Below, piece by piece: positions 1 to 7,166 of a stretch of DNA of 16,345 nt. A model generated the notes under the pieces. That model saw only the letters and a list, made by a program, of their open reading frames with translations, searched no databases and was not told the DNA's origin. The DNA is taken from contig JAJRTK010000158.1 in NCBI GenBank assembly GCA_024278345.1, forward strand, positions 1-16,345, in the 5' to 3' direction. The DNA is from a bacterium (GTDB lineage Bacteria > CSSED10-310 > JAJRTK01). Every line of letters starts with the position of its first letter. The first letter of the stretch is position 1. Made by a program: the position numbers and the translations under genes.

Positions 1-1799
1 CCACGAACTCGTGCGTTGCCGTGATGGAGGGCAATGAGCCCGCTGTCATTCCCAATTCGGAAGGAAGCCGAACCACTCCGTCTATTGTGGCCATTACGGA
101 GGATGACGAGCGACTGGTGGGACAGATTGCCAAGAGGCAGGCGATCACGAATCCTGACAACACCGTCTATTCGGTCAAGCGGCTCATTGGCAGGAAGAGA
201 CCCAACCCAGAAGTCCAGGATATTATCCGCAATCTCCCCTTTCAGGTCACCGCGGCGTCCAACGACGACGTGATGATTCGGATTCGGGGGCGTGATTTTA
301 CGCCCCCCGAGCTTTCGGCGATGGTCCTGGAGAAGATGAAGGTGACGGCCGAGGAATACCTTGGCGAGGAAGTCACCGAAGCTGTCATTACGGTTCCGGC
401 CTATTTCAACGATGCTCAGCGGACAGCGACGAGGGATGCAGGCCGGATTGCCGGTCTGAATGTTCTTAGGGTCGTCAACGAGCCAACTGCGGCTTCTTTG
501 GCCTATGGTACTGACAAGAAGGGTCGCCAAAAGATCGCGGTTTACGACCTTGGCGGTGGAACATTCGATATTTCGATCCTCGAGATCGGAGATGGTGTTT
601 TCGAGGTGCTATCCACCAATGGGGATACCTTCTTGGGGGGGGACAACTTCGATGAAAAGGTCATCGATTGGATGACCGAAGAATTCAAGACCGAATCGGG
701 CATTGACCTGCGGCAGGATCGCCGGGCTTTGCAGCGGCTCAAGGAAGCTGCGGAACGCGCTAAATGCGAGCTTTCCACTGCACTGAAGTCCGAAATCAAT
801 CTCCCATTTATTACGGCCGACGAAACGGGACCCAAGCATCTCAACCTCAGTATCACGAGGGCCAAATTCGAGGAGCTCGTTGCTCCTCTTATTTCCGCGA
901 GTATCGAGCCTTGTCGTAAGGCTCTCAACGATGCCGGGCTAAGACCGTCTGATATCGAGTCAGTGATTCTTGTGGGGGGGCAAACACGAACACCGAAAGT
1001 CCAGGAAGCGGTTTCCGGTTTTTTCCAGAAAAAGCCTCACCGCGGCGTTAATCCTGATGAGTGCGTTGCCATGGGTGCCGCGATCCAGGGCTCCGTCCTC
1101 ACTGGTGAAACAAAAGATATCATTCTTCTTGATGTGACTCCTCTTTCGTTGGGTGTGGAGACTGTAGGGGGCATTTTCACCCGGTTGATTCCTCGCAATA
1201 CAACCATTCCCACCAAACATTCCCAAATCTTCTCCACGGCCGATGACAACCAGTCCGTGGTGGCGATTCACGTGCTTCAGGGGGAGCGTGAAATGGCTCG
1301 AGACAACGAAAGCTTGGGCAAGTTCGAGCTCGTGGGGATTCCTCCGTCGCCCCGTGGGGTGCCCCAGATCGAAGTTTCTTTCGACATCGATGCGAATGGA
1401 ATCGTCTCCGTTTCGGCGAGGGATCTTGGCACAGGGCGTGAACAGGCGATCCGGATTACCGGTGCCACTGGCCTGACCGAAGAAGAGATCCAAAGGAAAA
1501 TCGAAGAATCGCAGCTTCATGCCGAGGAAGATCGACGGAGAAAGGAGTTTGCGGAACATCAGAACCGGGCGGAGACTCTCCTTTATACAACGCAAAAGGC
1601 CTTGTCGGAATACAGAATGCACTTATCCGATGACGACAATGAACAGGTGCGTGATGCCGTTAAAAGTCTCAAGAAAGCGATCCAGGGGAGCGATATAGAA
1701 CGTTTGAAGAAAGCGCACGTCCACCTTCGGTTGGCTTCTCAGAAGCTGACCCAGGCGATCTATACGGCCTCCAAGGGCTTGAGTAAAAGCGGGGCGTAG
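1..1799 (+). CDS. dnaK: Molecular chaperone DnaK (Hsp70), 5' end cut by window
   Basis: ATP-driven cytoplasmic chaperone that folds and disaggregates proteins with DnaJ and GrpE. The first complete codon is at position 3 and reads [10 protein letters not shown], which matches about residue 12 of typical DnaK, so only about 11 residues are missing and the first phosphate loop is off the edge. Visible family motifs: [11 protein letters not shown], phosphate-2 loop DLGGGTFD (codons from 546), adenosine loop [11 protein letters not shown], and the interdomain linker [13 protein letters not shown], followed by the beta substrate-binding domain and helical lid. The protein ends soon after the lid ([20 protein letters not shown]), giving about 610 residues in full. 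The Gly/acidic disordered tail ending in EEVK or similar, seen in E. coli DnaK (638 aa), is absent. prmA follows after 33 nt in the same reading frame, behind a TAG stop. No dnaJ lies between them. Identification is certain. Confidence 0.98.
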   Translation, partial: TNSCVAVMEGNEPAVIPNSEGSRTTPSIVAITEDDERLVGQIAKRQAITNPDNTVYSVKRLIGRKRPNPEVQDIIRNLPFQVTAASNDDVMIRIRGRDFTPPELSAMVLEKMKVTAEEYLGEEVTEAVITVPAYFNDAQRTATRDAGRIAGLNVLRVVNEPTAASLAYGTDKKGRQKIAVYDLGGGTFDISILEIGDGVFEVLSTNGDTFLGGDNFDEKVIDWMTEEFKTESGIDLRQDRRALQRLKEAAERAKCELSTALKSEINLPFITADETGPKHLNLSITRAKFEELVAPLISASIEPCRKALNDAGLRPSDIESVILVGGQTRTPKVQEAVSGFFQKKPHRGVNPDECVAMGAAIQGSVLTGETKDIILLDVTPLSLGVETVGGIFTRLIPRNTTIPTKHSQIFSTADDNQSVVAIHVLQGEREMARDNESLGKFELVGIPPSPRGVPQIEVSFDIDANGIVSVSARDLGTGREQAIRITGATGLTEEEIQRKIEESQLHAEEDRRRKEFAEHQNRAETLLYTTQKALSEYRMHLSDDDNEQVRDAVKSLKKAIQGSDIERLKKAHVHLRLASQKLTQAIYTASKGLSKSGA

Positions 1800-1832
1800 T
1801 TCCCGGATCTCTCACGACGGCTCGCGGCACCC

Positions 1833-2711
1833 ATGAACAAGACCTTCGATTTTTGGATGGACGTGTCTCCCGGCGATGTTGATTGGGCGGCTCGGATCTT
1901 GATTTCACACGGAAGCCAAGGAGCCGTGGAATCTGCAAGCGCCAAGGGAAAAATCCGCGTTTTGGGATCTTTTCCCGTAGGCAGGCTCCGGAAGATTCAA
2001 GAGGCGCTGCGGCAACTCTTCCGTGCCGCTGTTGCGACCGGTGAGATTCAAGAACTCCCCGTAGTGGGGGCGGCCCCGACTCCCGAGGTCGATTGGCGTG
2101 GGATCTTGCGTTTTCATCACCGACCGTTCGAGCTTGGGGGGATCTACTTTCGGTCGCCATGGGTAGAAAGTCGTGGTGGCCTTGAGATCGTTCTCGAGCC
2201 TGGACTGGCATTTGGCATGGGAAACCATGAGACGACTCAGCTTTGCCTGCGTGCCTTGCACGGCGAGTTCAAAGCCAGCCCATATTCTATCCGCCGGCTA
2301 TTCGATGTCGGGACAGGTAGCGGGATCTTAGCCCTCTTTGCCCTCCGGCTTTGGGAGCAGTTGGAAGCAGTCGGTTGCGATGTCGATGCGGATGCCATCG
2401 CGGCGGCTCGGGAAGCCGCCGGGGAGAATGGTTTGACGCAGAGGCTGACACTGTTTCAGGGTCGCCCGGCATCTTACCCGGGTCGATTCGACCTTGTGGT
2501 GGCCAACTTGCAATGGCGGATCTTCCAGGTTGAGATGGAGGCGCTTGCTTCAAAACTTGATGTGGGAGGTCTTTTGCTTTGTTCAGGACTTCTCCTTGAC
2601 CAGGCCGAGAGGTTAGAGGATTTGGGAAGATCCCGCGGCCTTAGTTTCGTGGGGCAGGTTTCAGGAAAGGAATGGTGTTTATTGCGTTTCCGGTGCATGG
2701 AGAGGGCTTGA
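1833..2711 (+). CDS. prmA: Ribosomal protein L11 methyltransferase
   Basis: SAM-dependent class I methyltransferase of the PrmA family, which methylates lysines and the N-terminus of ribosomal protein L11 in the cytoplasm. The length of 292 aa is normal for the family. The N-terminal L11-recognition domain spans about residues 1-100. The signature LEPGLAFGMGNHETTQLCL is at 121-139 (family form AFGTGxHxTT, here with Met in place of the first Thr). The SAM-binding motif LFDVGTGSGILAL is at 156-168, acidic CDVDADA at 182-188, VVANLQW at 222-228 (family VANIL), and GLLLCSGLLLDQAE at 246-259. The ATG at 1833 is the only ATG/GTG/TTG between the dnaK stop and the conserved N-terminus. Its ribosome binding site is poor, so it may depend on ribosomes arriving from dnaK. 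It overlaps rsmE by one base. PrmA and RsmE next to dnaK is a recurrent bacterial arrangement. Confidence 0.93.
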   Translation: MNKTFDFWMDVSPGDVDWAARILISHGSQGAVESASAKGKIRVLGSFPVGRLRKIQEALRQLFRAAVATGEIQELPVVGAAPTPEVDWRGILRFHHRPFELGGIYFRSPWVESRGGLEIVLEPGLAFGMGNHETTQLCLRALHGEFKASPYSIRRLFDVGTGSGILALFALRLWEQLEAVGCDVDADAIAAAREAAGENGLTQRLTLFQGRPASYPGRFDLVVANLQWRIFQVEMEALASKLDVGGLLLCSGLLLDQAERLEDLGRSRGLSFVGQVSGKEWCLLRFRCMERA

Positions 2712-3466
2712 TGCGCGGAAAAACGTCTCGGAGACGGCCTCGGTGTTTCGGCAAAGCCGGGGAGGATGGCATCATTGATCTTGATCCGGAGGAGGCGCAT
2801 TACCTTTTGCACGTGCTTCGTGTTGAACAGGGAGTCAAGGTCGAAGTGGTGGAAGGGGAAAGAGTTTTCCTTGCCCAGGTGGAATTGTGCCGTCGGCGCC
2901 AGGTACGGCTCCGAGTTGTGGCGCCCATCGAGCCGGCCCCTTTTGATGCCGTGAGAATCCATTTGGCACCGGCAGTTTTGCACCGTCCTGCCATGGAACG
3001 GTTGGTGCGTTGCGCAGTCGAGCTGCATGTCGTTGAGATTACTCCGATTTTGAGTGCTCGCTGCCAGTCCCGAAAAGTCTCCATAAAAGCTCTCTCGCGG
3101 TGGAGAAAGATTGGTAGGGAAGCCTGTAGGCAGGCCCGGAGGCTCGATGTTCCAAAAGTTCGTTCCCCCAGTCCTTTGCAACAGTTCCTGGAATCCTCCA
3201 TAGGCTCCTCGATGCACCGAATTGCCCTTACGCCAGGAGGGACGATTTGGAAGAAATCTCCCCTTTTTCGCCAAGATAACTTGCCTCAAATGGTCTGTTT
3301 GCTTCAGGGGCCAGAGGGAGGTTGGACTCCTGAGGAGCTCGAAGGGATGGAGAAATCGGGGTGGCAGATGATGAGCTTGGGGCGAGCGGTTTTTCGGGCG
3401 GACACTTGTCCCTTGGTCGCTGTAACCTTGCTTCACGCCAATTTTGGCCGCTTGCTGCGGGAATGA
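2711..3466 (+). CDS. rsmE: 16S rRNA (uracil1498-N3)-methyltransferase
   Basis: SPOUT-class RNA methyltransferase that makes m3U1498 in 16S rRNA of the small subunit. 251 aa, usual family length. The N-terminal PUA-like part has EEAHYLLHVLRV at 28-39 (family HxxxVLR). The C-terminal SAM knot has LLQGPEGGWTPEE around 197-209 (GPEGG at 200-204; families usually have LLIGPEGG) and the terminal MSLGRAVFRADTCPLVAVTLL, matching the family's LGxxILRaETA. The ATG at 2711 is chosen because it overlaps the prmA stop as TGATG and is preceded by GGAGAGGG at 2699-2706, a good Shine-Dalgarno for coupled translation. An in-frame ATG at 2672 would add 13 residues unlike the family start and has a purine run only one base away. 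Confidence 0.9.
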   Translation: MRGKTSRRRPRCFGKAGEDGIIDLDPEEAHYLLHVLRVEQGVKVEVVEGERVFLAQVELCRRRQVRLRVVAPIEPAPFDAVRIHLAPAVLHRPAMERLVRCAVELHVVEITPILSARCQSRKVSIKALSRWRKIGREACRQARRLDVPKVRSPSPLQQFLESSIGSSMHRIALTPGGTIWKKSPLFRQDNLPQMVCLLQGPEGGWTPEELEGMEKSGWQMMSLGRAVFRADTCPLVAVTLLHANFGRLLRE

Positions 3467-3575
3467 TCACCTGTTGGCGCCAGCTCCATCGACGGGGATG
3501 ATCCTTGCCATTCATCTTCTTGGACGCTCTAGGTTTAGAGAAGCTCCCTATTTTCGGGCTTTCACGCTTCGAAGT

Positions 3576-3604
3576 TTGACAAGGGCAAGGCAGAGGATTA
3601 TAGA
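3576..3604 (+). promoter_or_regulatory. Sigma-70 promoter candidate for rpoD
   Basis: TTGACA at 3576-3581, spacer of exactly 17 nt, TATAGA at 3599-3604 (6/6 and 5/6 matches to the consensus hexamers). A start near 3611 is expected, leaving a leader of about 180 nt before rpoD. It is the best promoter match I found in the window and sits in the only sizeable gap of the left block. A second TATAAT at 3614-3619 has no -35 partner at proper distance. Confidence 0.65.
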
Positions 3605-3610
3605 TAGCAG

Positions 3611-3791
3611 GATTATAATGGGGCACGAATTGTCCTACCACCGCGAACGTTGCCTCACTACCCTTTGTAGTGTGGGTTTCGGGTTCGAGAAGGGACCCCG
3701 CGGCTTCCTGGATGGTTTATATGAGGATGGGGACAGATTTGAATCTGCGTTCATCGTTCAACAATGCAAACAGTAAGCACCTGGATTTTAC
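3611..3791 (+). other. Leader between promoter and rpoD; holds a possible 52-codon upstream ORF
   Basis: The stretch 3467-3791 has no recognisable gene. Past the promoter candidate, the leader holds an ATG-initiated 52-codon ORF (3618-3776, starts MGHELSYHRERC, ends IVQQCKQ) in the same frame as rpoD, closed by TAA 15 nt before the rpoD ATG. It has no ribosome binding site, since the predicted transcript would start only about 7 nt upstream, and it resembles no family I know. Two small stems are visible. One is GGGTTC/GGACCC (with one G-T pair) around a 6-nt loop near 3680-3700. The other is ACTAC/GTAGT near 3655-3670. No known riboswitch or 6S RNA pattern was recognised. It could be a simple UTR, a leader peptide or a small RNA. 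Confidence 0.25.
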
Positions 3792-5408
3792 ATGGAAAGT
3801 CTGGCGCTGATGACCGACGACTCTAGCAAGAAGCATCTCGAGACCAAGAGGCGCGAGGAACTCAAGCTAAGAAAGGAGAAAAAAACGATCTTGGCGCAAG
3901 GGGCATTGGACAAATCCGATGATCCTCTTCGCAAATATTTTCGGGAAATGGGAAATGTTTCCCTATTGACTCGGGAAGGGGAAATCGAAATCGCCAAGCG
4001 CATCGAGAAGGGGAAAAATGCGATTACCGCGACAGTCCTTCGTTGTCCGTTGGCGCTTCGGGAACTAGTTTCTTTGGGGACCCTCCTCCGGAAAGGAAAG
4101 ATCCGCGCCAAGGATATTGTTCCCTTCAATTCCGAGGAGGATTTTCAGAGCGAGGAGATCATTTTCGAGCGCACGGTCAATAAACTTGACGAGCTCAAAG
4201 GATGGATGCAGTGCCTGGAGAGGTTGCGGGAACAACGCGATGCCCCGGGCGATACAGCAGAAGAGCCTGCGAGGCTCGACGGGCAGCTTGAAGAGTTCCA
4301 CAGCACCATCCTTGCGGAACTGATCAACCTCAATCTTTCGCCGAAGCTCATTTCGAGCCTGTGCGAACAGATTGAAAATGCAGTCAATACTCTCAATGAC
4401 TGTGAGCGTCAGCTCAAGGAGCTTCAGGATCGTTGTGGTCTGACGCTTCCAGATATCGATAGCCTCATTGGGCGGGCCCGGGAAGCGGGATACGAGCTTG
4501 GTGACAGGGTAGAGAGATCCCGTTTTACTTTTGAAACCCTCTTAGACTTTGAAACCACTTTGACCCGTTGTCGAAAGGAAATCCAAGCTGTAGAAGAGCA
4601 GGCTGGAGTCACGAGAGATGAGCTTCGCGGGACCTTGCGCGAGATATGGAAGGGTGCTCAGCTCGAGATGGAGGCCAAGCGAGAAATGACCGAGGCTAAT
4701 TTGCGCCTCGTCGTTTCCATCGCGAAGAAATATACCAACCGTGGACTCCAGTTTGCCGACCTTATCCAGGAAGGCAACATCGGCCTGATGCGGGCAGTGG
4801 ATAAATTCGAATATAAGCGTGGATACAAGTTTTCGACTTACGCGACTTGGTGGATTCGACAAGCTATTACCCGTGCGATTGCCGATCAGGGACGCACTAT
4901 TCGTATTCCGGTTCACATGATCGAGACGATCAATAAGCTCATCCGGACGACCCGGCATCTCGTGCAGGAACAGGGGAAAGAACCCTCCTGTGCGGAGATC
5001 GCCGAAAAGATGGATATGAGTGTCGAAAAAGTGCGGATGGTTCTCAAAATGGCTCAGGAGCCCATCTCTCTAGAGACGCCCATAGGCGAGAACGAAGATG
5101 GACAACTCGGTGACTTTATCGAGGACAAGAGCATCGATTCGCCGACGGATGCTGTGATTTCCAACAACCTTAGAGAACAGATCCAGTCTGTACTCAAAAC
5201 CTTGACGAGTCGCGAAGAAAAGGTCTTGAGAATGCGATTTGGGATTGGATCGGAGTATCAGTACGAACACACTCTCGAAGAGGTGGGCGAGTTCTTCAAC
5301 GTCACCCGAGAGAGGATTCGCCAGATCGAGGCCAAGGCGTTGAGAAAGCTTCGGCATCCGAACCGGCGCGAGAGGCTCGCGACGTTCTGTGGTTACGACA
5401 TCATCTAG
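3792..5408 (+). CDS. rpoD: RNA polymerase principal sigma factor (sigma-70/RpoD)
   Basis: Primary sigma factor directing RNA polymerase to housekeeping promoters. 538 aa. Region 1.2 is at about 43-76 ([27 protein letters not shown]). A long non-conserved insert at about 80-290 is typical of primary sigmas. Region 2 is at about 298-380, with [20 protein letters not shown], the -10-recognition stretch [19 protein letters not shown], and [14 protein letters not shown]. Region 3 is at about 380-455. Region 4 is at 462-525, with [14 protein letters not shown] and the -35-recognising [33 protein letters not shown]. Only about 42 mostly lysine/glutamate-rich residues precede region 1.2, so the acidic region 1.1 (about 80 aa in E. 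coli) is absent. Neither ATG 3792 nor the in-frame ATG 3810 (MTDDSSKKH) has a clear Shine-Dalgarno, so the start may be six codons later. It is transcribed alone, with its own promoter and a terminator behind it. Confidence 0.97.
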   Translation: MESLALMTDDSSKKHLETKRREELKLRKEKKTILAQGALDKSDDPLRKYFREMGNVSLLTREGEIEIAKRIEKGKNAITATVLRCPLALRELVSLGTLLRKGKIRAKDIVPFNSEEDFQSEEIIFERTVNKLDELKGWMQCLERLREQRDAPGDTAEEPARLDGQLEEFHSTILAELINLNLSPKLISSLCEQIENAVNTLNDCERQLKELQDRCGLTLPDIDSLIGRAREAGYELGDRVERSRFTFETLLDFETTLTRCRKEIQAVEEQAGVTRDELRGTLREIWKGAQLEMEAKREMTEANLRLVVSIAKKYTNRGLQFADLIQEGNIGLMRAVDKFEYKRGYKFSTYATWWIRQAITRAIADQGRTIRIPVHMIETINKLIRTTRHLVQEQGKEPSCAEIAEKMDMSVEKVRMVLKMAQEPISLETPIGENEDGQLGDFIEDKSIDSPTDAVISNNLREQIQSVLKTLTSREEKVLRMRFGIGSEYQYEHTLEEVGEFFNVTRERIRQIEAKALRKLRHPNRRERLATFCGYDII

Positions 5409-5439
5409 ACCTGGCGTTTTCATTGCGCAATCAAACGAA

Positions 5440-5466
5440 AAGAGGCGGCCAAAATGGCCGCCTCTT
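5440..5466. terminator. Bidirectional intrinsic terminator between rpoD and the antiporter gene
   Basis: Perfect 11-bp GC-rich stem (AAGAGGCGGCC arm at 5440-5450, GGCCGCCTCTT arm at 5456-5466) with a 5-nt loop AAAAT. On the minus strand it is followed by a T-rich run (TTCGTTTG after the stem), suiting the antiporter gene that ends at 5477. On the plus strand the run after the stem is C/T-rich and weaker. It lies 31 nt after the rpoD stop and 10 nt after the antiporter stop, between convergent genes. Confidence 0.85.
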
Positions 5467-5476
5467 CTTGTCCGCG

Positions 5477-7036
5477 TCAGAAAATGACAAGCGAAAGCAG
5501 GATGTAGATGGGAATCAGAATACCCATGCTGTAGAGCATGTAACCGAAGAAAGAGGGCATCTTGATGCCGCGGTGCTCGGCGATGGACTTCACCATGAAG
5601 TTGGGTCCATTGCCGATATAGGTGTTGGCGCCCATGAATACGGCTCCAAGACTGATCGCCCTCAGGTAAGGCTCCCAGACTCCCGCGATTGCCGGTGTCA
5701 AATTTCCGGCACTCGTGACGCTTTTACCCAATTCGAAGAAGGTCGCGTAGGTGGGGGCATTGTCAAGAAAAGAGCTCAAGGCTCCGGTAAACCAGAAGAA
5801 GCTCATGGGGGAATCGACCCCAAGTTGGGCACCCCGGGCTTCAAGGATAAGAAGCGCGGGGACCATCGTGACGAAGATTCCGATGAACAGCGCGGCCACT
5901 TCAGTGATGGCATGAAAACTGAAATGGTTGGCTTTTCGGAGTCCTTTTTCTGTCAGAGCGTAGGAAAGCAGACAAAGTCCCAGCATTCCCAGCTCGCGGA
6001 ACGGGATGATTTGGTGCTTTGCCGCATTGATGGATGGGATGAACGCCACGCAGACAATGACGCCGCCCAATAGAATCAAGTTGACGAGCCCACGCGCTCG
6101 GATGGGCCGGATGATCGTCTTGTCCAAGACGAGATCGCGGACTTCTTCGCTCTTGTAAGCAAAGTGATCCCAGATTAAGTAAATGGTCAGGAGAATTCCG
6201 TTGATCGCCAGCCATTCCGGCCAAAGACTGAAGGTCCACGTAAAAGGTACGTTCCGCAGATAGCCCAGGAAAAGCGGAGGGTCGCCAAGAGGCGTGAGGC
6301 AGCCTCCGACGTTCGACACCATGAAGATGAAGAAAACGACGGTATGCACCACATGTTTACGTTCGGAATTGGTGGACAAAAGAGGCCGTATAAGAAGCAT
6401 CGCCGCCCCGGTTGTCCCTATAAAACTGGCGAGCAGCGCTCCTATGACCAGGAACGTAGCGTTGTTTCTTGGTGTTGCCTGAATATCCCCGGTGACGAGG
6501 ATCCCTCCCGAAATCACGTAGAGGGAGCCAAGGAGCATGATAAACTGGAAATACTCGACAACCGCGTGTTCCAGGGGAACGAAGCCCACCGTGCCCAGAA
6601 TATAGCCGGCCACGGGGATTCCCAGGATGGCACTCACGATGAGCTTATTCTGGTTTGGGTGCCAATGATCTTCCGCCACCAGGGGGAAAATGGCGATGGA
6701 CAACAGCATGAGCAGAAAGGGGATCATGCTCCACAAGGGGAGATCATGGACCTGGTGGGAGCTTTCTTCCCTACCTTCCCTGTTGTCTTCCGGCGTATGA
6801 CTGGCACGGGAGGCCGGTGAGGCCTCAGAGTGGTTGGTGGGCTTCGCCGCTGTAGGGGCGGAGAGGGTCTCCGGGCCGCCACTGGATGCCGCCGGTGGGG
6901 CAGTTTCCGTTGTAGCCGCTTGGGCGGGTTCATGCGTCTGTTCCGCCGCCGCCGGTGGGGCGAGTAAAATCTGCAGAATCGCTGAGAGCATCAGGGCCGG
7001 AGCGAGTCTATGCACAAGCGAATGGTGTCGCCACAT
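5477..7036 (-). CDS. CitMHS_2/UIT-type sodium:proton antiporter-like membrane protein
   Basis: Ion-transporter superfamily integral membrane protein, 519 aa, most like the group often annotated as sodium:proton antiporter or putative citrate transporter (Pfam CitMHS_2). Roughly ten to twelve hydrophobic helices fill residues 100-519. Inverted half-repeats carry the family hairpin motifs: SNVGGCLTPLGDPPLFLGYL (241-260) in the first half, and SFLDNAPTYATFF (422-434) with MGANTYIGNGPNFMVKS (468-484) in the second. The N-terminus is unusual. Residues 1-31 form a signal peptide (MWRHH, hydrophobic core, AAAE cleavage zone), then about 65 residues rich in Ala, Pro, Thr, Ser and Glu, before the first transporter helix near 100. 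The start at 7036 has GGAGGA 5 nt upstream. The transported ion cannot be read from sequence. It lies 130 nt after the kinase gene on the same strand, so co-transcription is possible. Confidence 0.85.
   Translation of the reverse strand: MWRHHSLVHRLAPALMLSAILQILLAPPAAAEQTHEPAQAATTETAPPAASSGGPETLSAPTAAKPTNHSEASPASRASHTPEDNREGREESSHQVHDLPLWSMIPFLLMLLSIAIFPLVAEDHWHPNQNKLIVSAILGIPVAGYILGTVGFVPLEHAVVEYFQFIMLLGSLYVISGGILVTGDIQATPRNNATFLVIGALLASFIGTTGAAMLLIRPLLSTNSERKHVVHTVVFFIFMVSNVGGCLTPLGDPPLFLGYLRNVPFTWTFSLWPEWLAINGILLTIYLIWDHFAYKSEEVRDLVLDKTIIRPIRARGLVNLILLGGVIVCVAFIPSINAAKHQIIPFRELGMLGLCLLSYALTEKGLRKANHFSFHAITEVAALFIGIFVTMVPALLILEARGAQLGVDSPMSFFWFTGALSSFLDNAPTYATFFELGKSVTSAGNLTPAIAGVWEPYLRAISLGAVFMGANTYIGNGPNFMVKSIAEHRGIKMPSFFGYMLYSMGILIPIYILLSLVIF
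6888..6961 (-). repeat. 14-bp direct repeat encoding APPAA in the antiporter's linker
   Basis: GCCGCCGGTGGGGC occurs at 6888-6901 and again at 6948-6961, exactly 60 bp apart. On the coding (minus) strand both copies fall in the same frame and encode Ala-Pro-Pro-Ala-Ala, near residues 26-30 and 46-50. This is consistent with slippage or duplication building the low-complexity segment after the signal peptide. Confidence 0.5.
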
Positions 7037-7125
7037 TTTTTTCCTCCATACCAGGGGGGCCCGCTATCTTGAGGAAGCCAACTTAGCTGACAGCGCGTGA
7101 AATCTCCAACTCCCCATTTCCTTCG

Positions 7126-7143
7126 CGGTCGGTTGCCCGACCG
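7126..7143 (-). other. GNRA-capped hairpin in the kinase-antiporter gap
   Basis: Perfect 7-bp stem CGGTCGG (7126-7132) / CCGACCG (7137-7143). Read on the minus strand, the tetraloop is GCAA, a stable GNRA loop. It begins 23 nt after the kinase stop. No T-run follows on either strand, so it is not a standard intrinsic terminator. It could be a processing or stability element that separates expression of the kinase from the antiporter. The rest of the 130-bp gap shows only the antiporter's Shine-Dalgarno. Confidence 0.45.
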
Positions 7144-7166
7144 TGAGCGCTTCCATGGAGCTTGAC

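Noticed and set aside
960-1622. A 220-codon antisense open frame inside dnaK
   Set aside because: It mirrors conserved dnaK codons and shows no family resemblance.
2474-3436. A 320-codon open frame on the minus strand over prmA and rsmE
   Set aside because: It lies fully antisense to two well-recognised methyltransferase genes, and its translation is rich in Pro, Arg, Ser and His without any domain pattern. It is a codon-bias shadow.
3675-3705. tRNA-like T-arm (GGTTCGAG) in the rpoD leader
   Set aside because: The flanking bases do not form the 5-bp T-stem and no acceptor, D or anticodon arms surround it.
3444-3776. A 110-codon plus-strand frame overlapping the end of rsmE
   Set aside because: It starts inside rsmE, spans the promoter candidate, and has no ribosome binding site or recognisable domain. 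Only its last 52 codons are mentioned, as a possible leader ORF.
5423-6073. A 216-codon plus-strand frame opposite the antiporter gene
   Set aside because: It starts in the terminator hairpin and is antisense to conserved transporter motifs. The charged, low-complexity translation is typical of a shadow.
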